Shown: positions 1 to 7,521 of the stretch, piece after piece
Layout: each line of letters starts with the position of its first letter
Numbering within the stretch: position 1 is the stretch's first letter
NCBI GenBank assembly: GCA_016788205.1
Contig: JAEUTA010000023.1
Location: 62,001 to 126,000, forward strand
DNA length: 64,000 nt
Direction: 5' to 3'
Source of the DNA: Flavobacteriales bacterium
GTDB lineage: Bacteria > Bacteroidota > Bacteroidia > Flavobacteriales_F > PHOS-HE28
The notes under the pieces: generated by a model
Databases searched by the model: none
The model's input: the letters and a program-made list of their open reading frames with translations, nothing else
Told to the model about the DNA's origin: nothing
Program-made: the position numbers and the translations under genes

Positions 1-1244
1 CGCGCATCGTATCGCCATCGCCGGACCGCATTCCTGCGTTCTGCGAGCACTTCGGCACGTGTGGTGGCTGCAAGTGGCAGGACCTCTCCTATCCCAAACA
101 GCTACAGTACAAGCAACAACAGGTGATCGACAACCTGGAGCGTTTGGGTGGATTGCAACTGCCGCCGGTGACACCGATCATGGCCTCACGGGGTCTGCGG
201 CACTACCGCAACAAGCTCGAATTCTCATTCTGCAACAGCCGGTGGTTCACGAAGGAGGAAGTGGACAACGACCAACGTGGCGACGACAAGAACGCCTTGG
301 GTTTCCATATCCCCATGCGGTTCGATCGTGTCTTGGACATCCGGGAATGCCACTTGCAACCTGAACCAAGCGATAGCATCCGCAACTTCTTCCGCGAACA
401 CGCACGCAAGCACGGCCTCTCCTTCTACGATCCCCGGGCGCATGTCGGCTTCCTGCGCACTTTGCTGATCCGCACCACGACCACCGGTGAATGCATGGTA
501 TTGCTGGCCGTTGGGCATGAAGACGTGGACGCGCGCGAACGCATGCTCAGCGAGCTCGTTGAGCGTTTCCCGCAGCTCACCAGCGTGCTGTGGACGGTGA
601 ACACGAAGAAGAACGACACGATCTACGACCTCGACATCCACGTGTTCCATGGCCGTGATCACCTAGTGGAAGAACTACCCGACGGTCCCGGTGGTCGTCC
701 GCTGAAATTCCGCATCGGCCCAAAGACCTTCTTCCAGACCAACCCACAGCAGACCATCGCCATGTACCGCCTCACACGCGATCTCGCTGGGCTTACCGGC
801 GAAGAGAACGTGTACGACCTCTACTGCGGCGCGGGCAGCATCACACTCTACCTCGCAGCGAAAGCGAAGCACGTCGCCGGCGTGGAACTCGTCCCTGAAA
901 GTGTGGCCGATGCGCGCGTGAACGCCGACCTGAACGGCATCACGAACGTGAGCTTCACCAGTGGCGACATGAAGAAGGTGATGGACGCCGCCTTCGTGCA
1001 GCGGAACGGTAAGCCCGATGTGGTGGTGACCGATCCGCCCCGCGCAGGTATGGACGAGCCCGTGGTGCGCCACTTGCTCGAACTGGCGCCACCACGCATC
1101 GTGTATGTGAGCTGCAACCCGGCTACACAGGCACGCGATCTCGCCATCCTGAACGATACCTACCGCATCGATTTCGTGCAGCCGGTGGATATGTTCCCGC
1201 ACACCTACCATGTGGAGAACGTGGTGCGCCTGGTGAAGCGCTGA
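1..1244 (+). CDS. rlmD: 23S rRNA (uracil-C5)-methyltransferase RlmD, 5'-truncated by window start
   Basis: The TrmA/RlmD family uses SAM to methylate a uracil C5 in RNA and carries an Fe-S cluster. The open frame runs from base 3 to the stop at 1244 (413 visible residues), so the true start and the N-terminal TRAM-like region lie outside the window. Visible cluster cysteines are residues 14, 20 and 23, with the fourth in the ECHL segment at about 116. The SAM-binding segment YDLYCGAGS is at about 271-279, DPPR at about 343-346, and the catalytic cysteine in SCNPAT is at about 371. Assignment to RlmD rather than TrmA or RlmC rests on the cysteine pattern. In E. coli RlmD acts at U1939; the exact site here is inferred. 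Confidence 0.88.
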   Translation, partial: RIVSPSPDRIPAFCEHFGTCGGCKWQDLSYPKQLQYKQQQVIDNLERLGGLQLPPVTPIMASRGLRHYRNKLEFSFCNSRWFTKEEVDNDQRGDDKNALGFHIPMRFDRVLDIRECHLQPEPSDSIRNFFREHARKHGLSFYDPRAHVGFLRTLLIRTTTTGECMVLLAVGHEDVDARERMLSELVERFPQLTSVLWTVNTKKNDTIYDLDIHVFHGRDHLVEELPDGPGGRPLKFRIGPKTFFQTNPQQTIAMYRLTRDLAGLTGEENVYDLYCGAGSITLYLAAKAKHVAGVELVPESVADARVNADLNGITNVSFTSGDMKKVMDAAFVQRNGKPDVVVTDPPRAGMDEPVVRHLLELAPPRIVYVSCNPATQARDLAILNDTYRIDFVQPVDMFPHTYHVENVVRLVKR

Positions 1245-1291
1245 GCGTACTTCACATTCCTTGATCAACTTCGCGATCCCAACCACTCCCC

Positions 1292-2026
1292 ATGCCTACC
1301 CTGTTCCGCACTGTACAACTCTTCGGCGCGCTTTTGACCGCCGGGATGCTCTCGGCCCAGACCGTCACCGACCAGTACATCGAACTCACCGTTACGGACA
1401 CCATGTCCATGAAGGTGAAACGCATCTCCTACTCCTTTACGCCGCAAGCTGCCGAGATGCACAGCGATGCCGTGTACGAGGAAAGCGACGATTGGGAAAA
1501 GGTGCAGAAGAAGATTGCCGAGGAATCACGAGAGAAGGCCGACAAGCTGAAGGCGAAACTGACGAAGGAAGGCTTCAAACTCTCCGATGCTGCCGCCGTC
1601 GGTTATGGTGACTACACGATCAGCTCCTACGAGGACATGAGCGAAGAAGCAGCAAGCGTGGATGTGGAACTCGCCAACGAAGCGGAATTGAAACGCTTGG
1701 TGACCTACCTGCGCAACGAAGGCAAGGGCGATGGCCACGTGAGCCGTTGGGACTACGAACCCACCGCTGGCAACGAGGTGGAATTGATGCAACGCCTCTT
1801 CAAACGGGCCGAAGAACAAGCGCGTACCGTGGCAACGTTGGGTGGCCGCAAGCTCGGCAAACTGCTTACCGCACACGCACCGGGCAGCGGCACCGGCCTT
1901 ACCTGGCTGGACAGCATCATGGAAATGGCCAAGCAGGAGATGATGAAAAGCGAACTTGGTCGCAACCCGGAGTTCTTCAATATGCGTCAGCGCTCGCTGA
2001 CGTTCCGTTTCGCGTTGGTGGATTGA
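1292..2026 (+). CDS. Secreted SIMPL-like (DUF541) protein
   Basis: The 244-residue protein starts with a signal peptide (hydrophobic residues about 6-21, cleavage after LSAQ). The C-terminal third has the pattern EEQARTVATLGGRKLGKLL, which matches the A-x-kA-x-la-x-lG-x-klGkv segment typical of SIMPL/DUF541 proteins. The middle (about residues 60-100) is charged and probably helical. SIMPL proteins form periplasmic or outer-membrane assemblies with mostly unknown roles. It ends 2 nt before the following methyltransferase gene, so the two may be co-transcribed. The family match is made by eye and is divergent; the molecular role is unknown. Confidence 0.55.
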   Translation: MPTLFRTVQLFGALLTAGMLSAQTVTDQYIELTVTDTMSMKVKRISYSFTPQAAEMHSDAVYEESDDWEKVQKKIAEESREKADKLKAKLTKEGFKLSDAAAVGYGDYTISSYEDMSEEAASVDVELANEAELKRLVTYLRNEGKGDGHVSRWDYEPTAGNEVELMQRLFKRAEEQARTVATLGGRKLGKLLTAHAPGSGTGLTWLDSIMEMAKQEMMKSELGRNPEFFNMRQRSLTFRFALVD

Positions 2027-2028
2027 AC

Positions 2029-2835
2029 ATGTCCCCCGAGAAGCTCGACGCCCGGTACTGGGACGATCGTTATTCCGATGGTGATGCGCCGTGGGACATC
2101 GGCTCCGCGTCCACCCCGTTGGCGAGCTATCTGGATGGACTGACCGACAAGAACCTCCGCATCCTCATACCCGGTGCTGGTCGCGCTTACGAAGCCGAAC
2201 ATGCGCACCGCCTGGGTTTCACGCACGTGTTCCCGATGGACTTCACCCTTGCGCCGCTGGAGGCGTTGATGGAACGCTGTCCTGACTTTCCGCGAGCACA
2301 CCTGCTCGTGGGCGACTTCTTCGCGCACGACGAGCGGTATGATGTGATCCTCGAACAAACGTTCTTCTGTGCGCTCGATCCATCATTGCGTGGCAAGTAC
2401 GTGCAGCACATGCACAAGCTGCTGAAGCCGGGCGGCAAATTGGTCGGCGTGCTGTTCGACTCGGTGCCGAACCCGGTCGGACCTCCCTTTGGTGGTACGG
2501 TGGACGAGTATCGGTCACTGTTCGAACCGCTCTTCCCCGGAGTGTCGTTCGAGCGTTGCTACAATTCCATCGCGCCGCGCGCCGGTCGCGAATTGTGGTT
2601 GAAGGCAACGAAGCCGACAGCTTACGAGCCGATCGATTGCAACTTCTACGACCACTTCGAAGCCGCAGCCACGTTGAAGGAGACCGTAAGGTTCGGCCTG
2701 CGCGACGGCTCGGAGCGGGAAGGCATCATCGTTGATCTCTTCGTTCGCGAACACATCGAATGGATGCGCTTAAAGGATGGTTCGGAGATCCGCTTGGATG
2801 AAGTGATCGACCTCCGTCGCCCCAAAGGCACTTGA
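2029..2835 (+). CDS. TPMT-type SAM methyltransferase fused to a Rof-like (Rho-binding antiterminator) domain
   Basis: The ATG at 2029 gives 268 residues; an upstream in-frame extension exists but overlaps the previous gene. Residues 1-193 form a thiopurine S-methyltransferase-type Rossmann fold: YWDDRY at 10-15, APWDIG at 20-25, the SAM loop IPGAGRAYE at 47-55, DF at 71-72, and LLKPGGKLVGV at 131-141. Residues about 199-263 read as a Rof/YaeO domain: YEPIDCNFYDHFEAA aligns with the YQPINCDDYDNLELA start of E. coli Rof, and EIRLDEVIDL aligns with its ELRLDKITSF strand. E. coli Rof is a free-standing 84-86 residue protein that binds Rho. TPMT-like enzymes in bacteria often methylate thiols, selenium or tellurium compounds. 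The substrate and the role of the fused domain are unknown. Confidence 0.8.
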   Translation: MSPEKLDARYWDDRYSDGDAPWDIGSASTPLASYLDGLTDKNLRILIPGAGRAYEAEHAHRLGFTHVFPMDFTLAPLEALMERCPDFPRAHLLVGDFFAHDERYDVILEQTFFCALDPSLRGKYVQHMHKLLKPGGKLVGVLFDSVPNPVGPPFGGTVDEYRSLFEPLFPGVSFERCYNSIAPRAGRELWLKATKPTAYEPIDCNFYDHFEAAATLKETVRFGLRDGSEREGIIVDLFVREHIEWMRLKDGSEIRLDEVIDLRRPKGT

Positions 2836-2878
2836 ACGATCGCGAAGGATCTCGCAACTTCAGCCTCCCATTCACTGA

Positions 2879-3286
2879 ATGAGATCACTGGCACGCACCG
2901 CGAACGAATATTTCGAGCAGCTCGAACCCGAGCGGCGCGAACCGTTGCTTCGTTTGCGCAAGATGATCGTGGGCATCTGGCCCGGGATCGTAGAGGACAT
3001 GGATCGCGAGATGCCCACCTATCATTTGAAGGGTCGTACGCTTTGCGCACTGGCGAGCCAGAAGAATTTCATGGTGTTGTACATCATCCCACATGATCTG
3101 CTGAACGCGTTCAAGAAGGATCTGGTGGTGTTTGACAAGGGGCGTTCCTGCATCCGTTTCAAACGCCTGGAGCCAGGTACGCTGGACCTGTTCGATCGCA
3201 TCATCAAATACACGGGCAGCCAGATGGATGAGAGCCAGCTGGTTGAAGTGCGCACCCGTCGTCAGCCGTCACGTTTGGTGAGCTAA
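2879..3286 (+). CDS. DUF1801 / YdhG-like protein
   Basis: The 135-residue soluble protein matches the DUF1801 fold: an N-terminal helix pair (EYFEQLEPERREPLLRLRKMI), then the MPTYHLKGRTLCALASQKNF segment typical of the family, and a C-terminal SCIRFKRLEP segment. DUF1801 members are small alpha/beta proteins, related to the frataxin-like fold, without an assigned reaction. It sits alone between the methyltransferase and the phosphoribosyltransferase on the same strand, 26 nt before the latter. The start follows CACTGAATG directly and has no clear ribosome-binding site, as is common here. Confidence 0.7.
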   Translation: MRSLARTANEYFEQLEPERREPLLRLRKMIVGIWPGIVEDMDREMPTYHLKGRTLCALASQKNFMVLYIIPHDLLNAFKKDLVVFDKGRSCIRFKRLEPGTLDLFDRIIKYTGSQMDESQLVEVRTRRQPSRLVS

Positions 3287-3312
3287 GCCCCTCGCTGCGT
3301 ACTTTTCGGCGC

Positions 3313-3813
3313 ATGTCCGCCAAGACCATCGTTCTCGACCATGACCGTGTGCAGCGCAAGCTCACGCGCATCGTCCATCAATTGCATGAAGAGTACCATG
3401 CGGAGAAGGGCATCGTGCTGGTGGGAATCGCCCCGCGCGGGCTAACCCTGGCAAAACGCCTGCAAAGCGGTCTTACGGAAGCCACCGACATGAAGGTGGA
3501 ACTGGTGGAGTTGAAATTGGACAAGGATGCCCCACTGGAACGGCCTGCGAAACTCTCCGTGGAGCCTTCAACCCTGCGCGACCGTGTGGTGGTGCTGGTG
3601 GATGATGTGCTCATGAGCGGTCGCACGTTGATGCACGCCGCCAGCTTCCTCGTTCAAGTGCCGCTGAAGAAGTTGACCACCGTGGTCCTTGTGGACCGCC
3701 GCCACCGGGCCTACCCCATTCGTGCGGACATCGTAGGTCTCACGCTGAGCACCACGTTGCAGGAGCACATCAGCGTAGAACTCGGCAAGAAGGACACGGT
3801 CTACCTGGCCTGA
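3313..3813 (+). CDS. PyrR-type phosphoribosyltransferase
   Basis: The 166-residue type I phosphoribosyltransferase carries the PRPP-binding loop VVVLVDDVLMSGRTLMHA at about 94-111 and GIAPRGLTLAKRL at about 38-50. The C-terminal VDRRHRAYPIRADIVG segment resembles the PyrR signature, so it is closest to PyrR (UMP/uracil-sensing pyrimidine regulator with weak UPRT activity), although no pyrimidine gene is adjacent. The promoter-like element TACTTTTCG (3300-3308) lies 4 nt before the ATG, implying a very short leader. Its 3' end overlaps the convergent aroK by 13 bp. RNA binding cannot be judged from sequence; a plain phosphoribosyltransferase is the alternative. Confidence 0.7.
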   Translation: MSAKTIVLDHDRVQRKLTRIVHQLHEEYHAEKGIVLVGIAPRGLTLAKRLQSGLTEATDMKVELVELKLDKDAPLERPAKLSVEPSTLRDRVVVLVDDVLMSGRTLMHAASFLVQVPLKKLTTVVLVDRRHRAYPIRADIVGLTLSTTLQEHISVELGKKDTVYLA

Positions 3814-4310
3814 AGCGCTTCGGCGATCCGCACGGCGATGTCCTCAGGTCCTCCGACGGCTTCGATGCGGATGTGTGCTTGGGCATAGAACGGCAGACGT
3901 GGTGCCAGAAGTGCCTCAACACGTTCGCGCAGCGCTCCTCCTTTCAATCCGGCGAGTAAAGGTCTATCGCCACCGGCCCGTTCGACGCGGGACATCAGCA
4001 CATCCAACGGCACATCGAGCCAGACCACGGTGCCTGCAGCTTTCATGCGTTGCAGATTGTCGCCTTCGCAGGGTGTTCCGCCGCCCATGGAGATCACGCC
4101 AGGAGGACCTGCGAGCAATTCATGAAGCACTTCGGTCTCCACTGCACGAAAGGCTTCTTCACCTTGCCGCTCGAAGAATGGTTTGATCGGCCCGACACGG
4201 TTCTCGACCACACGATCCAGGTCGTGGAACGGCAGGCCCAGCAACGGCGCCAGCTCGCGTCCGATGCGCGACTTGCCCGTACACATGAAGCCGATGAGTT
4301 GGACGTGCAT
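3801..4310 (-). CDS. aroK: Shikimate kinase
   Basis: It phosphorylates shikimate with ATP in the chorismate pathway in the cytoplasm. Starting at MHVQLIGF (4310) gives 169 residues, the usual AroK length; an in-frame start 24 nt upstream would run into the divergent promoter region. The Walker A loop is GFMCTGKS at 7-14, with Cys where most AroK have Gly. The substrate-binding acids D30 and D32, the FFERQGEEAFRAVE segment at about 45-58 and the GGG loop at 76-78 are present, as is the lid arginine in GGDRPLL. It is convergent with the PyrR-like gene (13-bp overlap) and divergent from the GNAT-like gene. Confidence 0.88.
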   Translation of the reverse strand: MHVQLIGFMCTGKSRIGRELAPLLGLPFHDLDRVVENRVGPIKPFFERQGEEAFRAVETEVLHELLAGPPGVISMGGGTPCEGDNLQRMKAAGTVVWLDVPLDVLMSRVERAGGDRPLLAGLKGGALRERVEALLAPRLPFYAQAHIRIEAVGGPEDIAVRIAEALQAR

Positions 4311-4330
4311 GATCTTTGCGCCGAAAGATC
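4311..4330. promoter_or_regulatory. Palindromic divergent promoter region between aroK and the GNAT-like gene
   Basis: The 20 bases GATCTTTGCGCCGAAAGATC have perfect 7-bp inverted arms (GATCTTT / AAAGATC) around a 6-bp GC centre, starting immediately upstream of the aroK ATG. Read on the minus strand the first arm gives GATCTTTCG, a variant of the -7 element seen at many starts in this window. On the plus strand GATCTTTG is a matching variant 27 nt from the GNAT-like start. The two promoters may therefore overlap back to back, or a dimeric protein may bind here. No experimental basis. Confidence 0.4.
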
Positions 4331-4345
4331 GCACCTTCGCTGGTG

Positions 4346-5521
4346 ATGAGCATGAAGATCGTAGCGGTATCGGACCAACGCACGGAGGAGCAATGGATGC
4401 GCCTGCCCTGGAGCATCTACAAGGACGACGCGAACTGGATACCGCACCTGAAGCAGGATGTGGCTAAAGTCTTCGATCCCGCGAAGAACAAGTTGCTGAA
4501 AGACGGCAAGGCCCAGCGCTGGATCCTGGTGAACAACGGTGGCGCGTGCATCGGACGGATCGCCGCCTTCATCAATCCCAAAACGGCGCACACGGAGAAA
4601 CAACCCACGGGTGGCGTCGGCTTCTTCGAGTGCATCAACGACCAAGCTCCGGCGAGCCTTCTGCTCGACACAGCGCGCGACTGGCTCAAGTCGAACGGCA
4701 TGGAAGCGATGGACGGCCCGATCAACCTCGGCGACCGCAACATGTTCTGGGGGCTGCTGATCAAGAACTTCACCGACCCACCGATCTACGGCACCAACTA
4801 CAATCCGGCCTATTACAAGGACCTGCTGGAGGGCTACGGCTTCCAACTCTATTTCAACCAGCTCTTCTTCAAGCGCAGTGCCTTGGTACCTGTGCAGCCC
4901 ATCTTCCACCGGAAATTCAACCAGCTCGCCAACGACCCGGCGATCCGCATGCACGACGCCCGCGGACTTAGTGTGGAGCAGATCGCATCGGATTTCCGCA
5001 CCGTGTACAACGATGCCTGGGTGGATCACGACAACCACAAGGCCATGGACGAAGCCACGTCCATCAAGTTGGTGAAAGCGATGAAGCCCGTGATGGACCC
5101 GCGCCTCATCATCTTCATCCGCCACACCGAGCGGCCCATCGCCATGTACATCAGCCTGCCCGAGCTGAACGAGATCTTCAAACACGTGAACGGCGACCTC
5201 AACTGGCTGGGCAAATTGAAGTTCCTCTGGTACAAAAACACCGGCGCTGTGAAGACCATGACCGGCATCGTCTTCGGTGTGGCCAAGGAGTACCAGGGCA
5301 AGGGTATTGAAGGCGCGTTGATCGTCTATGGCGAGAAATTCATCGTGGACAAGAAGCTCTACAGAGACACGGTGCTCACGTGGGTGGGCGACTTCAACCC
5401 GCGCATGGTGAAGGTGTGCGAGAACCTGGGCGCGGAGAACTACCGCACGCTGGCCACGTACCGCTATCTCTTCGACCGGAACAAGCCCTTCGAGCGGCAT
5501 CCGGTGATCGAGAAGAAATAG
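4346..5521 (+). CDS. GNAT-like acetyltransferase family protein (large, YghO-like type)
   Basis: The ATG at 4346 (MSMKIVAVSD) gives 391 residues; the in-frame ATG at 4352 is also possible. The protein reads as a two-part GNAT-like fold: residues about 1-130 with ILVNNGGACIGRIAAFIN and VGFFECINDQAPASLLLDTARDWL, and about 300-380 with FGVAKEYQGKGIEGALI, which contains the Q-x-x-G-x-G/A-type acetyl-CoA loop and is followed by ENLGAENYRTLATYRYLF near the end. This architecture is common in hypothetical acyltransferases of Bacteroidota. The substrate is unknown. It ends about 90 nt before tRNA-Lys and is not obviously part of an operon. Confidence 0.65.
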   Translation: MSMKIVAVSDQRTEEQWMRLPWSIYKDDANWIPHLKQDVAKVFDPAKNKLLKDGKAQRWILVNNGGACIGRIAAFINPKTAHTEKQPTGGVGFFECINDQAPASLLLDTARDWLKSNGMEAMDGPINLGDRNMFWGLLIKNFTDPPIYGTNYNPAYYKDLLEGYGFQLYFNQLFFKRSALVPVQPIFHRKFNQLANDPAIRMHDARGLSVEQIASDFRTVYNDAWVDHDNHKAMDEATSIKLVKAMKPVMDPRLIIFIRHTERPIAMYISLPELNEIFKHVNGDLNWLGKLKFLWYKNTGAVKTMTGIVFGVAKEYQGKGIEGALIVYGEKFIVDKKLYRDTVLTWVGDFNPRMVKVCENLGAENYRTLATYRYLFDRNKPFERHPVIEKK

Positions 5522-5538
5522 GTTCGTCGATCAACGTT

Positions 5539-5567
5539 TTGCAGTTCGGGTTGGATCCTTACTTTTG
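5539..5567 (+). promoter_or_regulatory. Bacteroidota-type promoter of tRNA-Lys
   Basis: TTG at 5539-5541 (within TTTTG), an 18-nt spacer and TACTTTTG at 5560-5567 fit the Bacteroidota housekeeping consensus TTG-N17-20-TAnnTTTG. The tRNA begins 42 nt after the -7 box. It is one of the cleanest two-part promoter matches in the window. Confidence 0.65.
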
Positions 5568-5609
5568 CGCTCCCTTCGGAAAGCGGGTCACCGTTCAAGA
5601 AGTGTGGAA

Positions 5610-5682
5610 GATCCTGTAGCTCAGCTGGTAGAGCACAACACTTTTAATGTTGGGGTCCTGGGTTCGAGCCCCAGCGGGATCA
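5610..5682 (+). tRNA. tRNA-Lys (anticodon UUU)
   Basis: The 73-nt cloverleaf folds completely. The acceptor stem GATCCTG/CGGGATC has one T-G pair, the D arm is GCTC/GAGC, and the anticodon stem CAACA/TGTTG encloses loop CTTTTAA with anticodon TTT. The T arm is CTGGG-TTCGAGC-CCCAG and the discriminator base is A. CCA is not encoded. The tRNA's 3' end is copied downstream in a tandem repeat. Confidence 0.96.
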
Positions 5683-5690
5683 CTAAGAAA

Positions 5691-5717
5691 GGCCTCAGCG
5701 CAAGCTGGGGCCTTTCC
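5691..5717 (+). terminator. Stem-loop terminator after tRNA-Lys (repeat unit 1)
   Basis: GGCCTCAGC-GCAA-GCTGGGGCC forms a 9-bp stem with one T-G pair and a GCAA tetraloop (5691-5712), followed by TTTCC. The T tract is short, so termination may be partial. Confidence 0.6.
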
Positions 5718-5796
5718 ATTTCAAAGCTTCTCGGGCGAGAAGTTCATACCGCACGAGCGGAGCGCAGATGCGGGAAGCCCCAGCGGGATCACAGAA

Positions 5797-5823
5797 GACC
5801 TCGGCGAAAGCCGGGGTCTTTTT
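5797..5823 (+). terminator. Stem-loop terminator in repeat unit 2
   Basis: GACCTCGGC-GAAA-GCCGGGGTC forms a 9-bp stem (5797-5818) followed by TTTTT. Compared with unit 1, two base pairs differ on both sides (G-C to A-T and A-T to G-C), so pairing is conserved although the sequence has changed. Confidence 0.7.
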
Positions 5824-6030
5824 CATTGGCCTCTTGGGCGAGAAGCCTGTCCCGTGCGACCGGAGGGAAAGACGGGAAGCCCAACGCGGTACCGAAAACA
5901 GGCAAAACCAGTGCTATCACTGAGGAGCATCCGTCGAGCCACCGTTATCAACCATACGGCCAGCGCGGTTGAAAAGTCGTTCGTCGAAGGCTGATACCGA
6001 ACGCCTTGCGGCGCCGTTAACTTCGGAACG

Positions 6031-6249
6031 ATGGCCGACCACTCCTCTCCCAAACCCGACCCGGCCGTCCCTCCCCAGAGCGGCCCACCGCAGCCGGAGC
6101 CGCCTCTAGCATCGCTGCCACCTGAGGATGACCTTCAGGACTGGCGCGAGGATGATGGCTATGGTGATGCCGAGCATGCCCGACGTTTGGCCGCCGTGCG
6201 CACCGAACTCTTGCGTCGCACCCAACCGGAGCGCACTTCGGAGGAGTGA
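6031..6249 (+). CDS. Small hypothetical proline-rich protein
   Basis: The 72-residue frame has a proline-rich N-terminal half (residues about 7-32) and an acidic, then arginine-rich helical C-terminal half (AEHARRLAAVRTELLRRTQ). The element TAACTTCG (6018-6025) stands 5 nt before the ATG, as at several other genes here, which supports it being expressed. No family is recognised. The stop is only about 50 nt before tRNA-Leu. The frame could be fortuitous. Confidence 0.45.
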   Translation: MADHSSPKPDPAVPPQSGPPQPEPPLASLPPEDDLQDWREDDGYGDAEHARRLAAVRTELLRRTQPERTSEE

Positions 6250-6259
6250 TCCAGACTTC

Positions 6260-6267
6260 TATATTTG
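6260..6267 (+). promoter_or_regulatory. -7 element of tRNA-Leu promoter
   Basis: TATATTTG matches TAnnTTTG exactly and lies 30 nt before the tRNA. A weak upstream partner, TTCG, occurs at 6237-6240 with a 19-nt spacer. Confidence 0.55.
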
Positions 6268-6297
6268 CGCCCCCTTACCGCTCCTAGCGGTCGTATT

Positions 6298-6381
6298 GCC
6301 CAGGTGGTGAAATTGGTAGACACGCACGCTTGAGGGGCGTGTGGCCGAAAGGCTGTGCTGGTTCGAGTCCAGTCCTGGGCA
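6298..6381 (+). tRNA. tRNA-Leu (anticodon GAG)
   Basis: The 84-nt class II tRNA has acceptor stem GCCCAGG/CCTGGGC, anticodon stem CACGC/GCGTG with loop TTGAGGG (anticodon GAG), a variable arm TGGCCGAAAGGCTG, T arm CTGG-TTCGAGT-CCAG and discriminator A. CCA is not encoded. It reads CUC and CUU leucine codons. Confidence 0.95.
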
Positions 6382-6392
6382 CTTGATGATGA

Positions 6393-6421
6393 AGCCCTGT
6401 CGCGAAGCGGCGGGGCTTTTT
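6393..6421 (+). terminator. Rho-independent terminator after tRNA-Leu
   Basis: AGCCCTGTCGC-GAA-GCGGCGGGGCT gives an 11-bp stem with two T-G pairs, followed by TTTTT. It starts 12 nt after the tRNA. Confidence 0.85.
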
Positions 6422-6456
6422 CGTAGCGCGGTTCCGAGGCGATACCTTGCCCGGCC

Positions 6457-7521
6457 ATGCGCGACCTACTCGTTCTCGAAACCGCTGCCGTACTCGCCGG
6501 CCCCGCCGTGGGCATGTTCTTCGCGGAACTGGGCGCCCGTGTGATCAAGATCGAGAACAAGCGTGCGGGTGGTGACGTAACCCGCCGGTGGAAACTGCCC
6601 GTTGAGGATCCCGCCTCGCCGGTGAGCGCCTACTTCAGCAGTGTGAACTGGGGCAAGGAGCACCGCGCGTTAGACCTGAAGGAAGCGGTTGACCGCGCGA
6701 TCTTCGACGCCCTGCTGATGAAAGCCGATGTGCTTATCTCCAATCACCTGGCTGATGATGCGGAAAAGCTCGGCTTGCAGCGCGATCGGTTGCGCGCATT
6801 GAATCCGCGGTTGATCCACGGGCATATCAAGGGCTTCGCGTCACAACCGCAACGACCAGCGTTCGATGTGGTGTTGCAGGCGGAGACGGGCTACATCAGC
6901 ATGACCGGTACGGATGACGCCCACCTGGCCAAACTGCCCATCGCCTTGATCGATGTGCTCGCCGCCCATCAATTGAAAGAAGGTGTGTTGCTCGCCTTGT
7001 TGCAACGCGACCGCAGCGGCAAAGGCGCGTATGTGGAAGTCTCGCTGGAAGAAGCCGCACTGACGGGCTTGATCAACCAGGCCAGCAACCACTTAATGAC
7101 AGGCGCAGTCGCCAAGCCGCTGGGGACCTTGCATCCGAACATCGCGCCATACGGAGAGACCTTCACCTGTGCCGATGGTGGAAGGATCATCCTCGCCGTT
7201 GGAAGTGACGCGCAATTCGCTGCGTTGTGCACGGTGATCGGACGTGCTGATCTGGTCGCTGACCAACACTACAAGCGCAATGCGGTGCGCGTACAGAACC
7301 GATCGGGGTTGGCGAAGGAACTCGCGCCTTCAATCGCTTCATGGGAACGGACATCGTTGTTGAACGCCCTGCTGGAAGCCCAGGTCCCAGCCGGTGCATT
7401 GAACACTATCGATGCGGCATTGGCCACACCGGCAGCACAACCCATGATACTTGAACAGAAGATCGAAGGCCAGCCGACGCGGCGTGTGAGCGGCAATGCG
7501 TTCCGGATCGAACCTTACTGA
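6457..7521 (+). CDS. Family III CoA-transferase (CaiB/BaiF type)
   Basis: Family III enzymes move CoA between carboxylic acids, or act as alpha-methylacyl-CoA racemases. Residues 6-34 (VLETAAVLAGPAVGMFFAELGARVIKIE) match the family N-terminus, and the catalytic Asp is read as D166 in PIALIDVLAAH. GKGAYVEVSLEEAAL at about 190 is the usual following strand and helix. At 354 residues it is shorter than the common 390-410. It stands alone and its 3' end overlaps a convergent gene by 7 bp. The substrate cannot be predicted; AMACR-like racemase activity is a possible alternative. Confidence 0.85.
   Translation: MRDLLVLETAAVLAGPAVGMFFAELGARVIKIENKRAGGDVTRRWKLPVEDPASPVSAYFSSVNWGKEHRALDLKEAVDRAIFDALLMKADVLISNHLADDAEKLGLQRDRLRALNPRLIHGHIKGFASQPQRPAFDVVLQAETGYISMTGTDDAHLAKLPIALIDVLAAHQLKEGVLLALLQRDRSGKGAYVEVSLEEAALTGLINQASNHLMTGAVAKPLGTLHPNIAPYGETFTCADGGRIILAVGSDAQFAALCTVIGRADLVADQHYKRNAVRVQNRSGLAKELAPSIASWERTSLLNALLEAQVPAGALNTIDAALATPAAQPMILEQKIEGQPTRRVSGNAFRIEPY

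Larger units (their letters stand above)
5667..5900 (+). repeat. Tandem repeats carrying copies of the tRNA-Lys 3' end, two terminator-like hairpins
   Basis: This fills the gene-free stretch 5683-6030. The 17 nt at 5667-5683 (tRNA T-arm and acceptor end) recur exactly at 5776-5792, offset 109 nt. Each copy is followed by a 9-bp stem-loop, then a GGGCGAGAAG block, then a second hairpin whose stem changes in a compensated way (CCGCA/TGCGG in unit 1, CCCGT/ACGGG in unit 2). A third, decayed copy begins at about 5878, with AGCCC and then AACGCGGTAC matching poorly. The order resembles the 178-bp repeats after E. coli tyrT, which also copy a tRNA 3' end. The rest of the stretch, 5900-6030, shows nothing recognisable. 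Confidence 0.7.

Noticed and set aside
4094..5500. Long minus-strand open frame opposite the GNAT-like gene
   Set aside because: It has no family similarity, is rich in Val/His/Arg as expected from an antisense frame of GC-rich coding DNA, and overlaps aroK and a well-supported gene.
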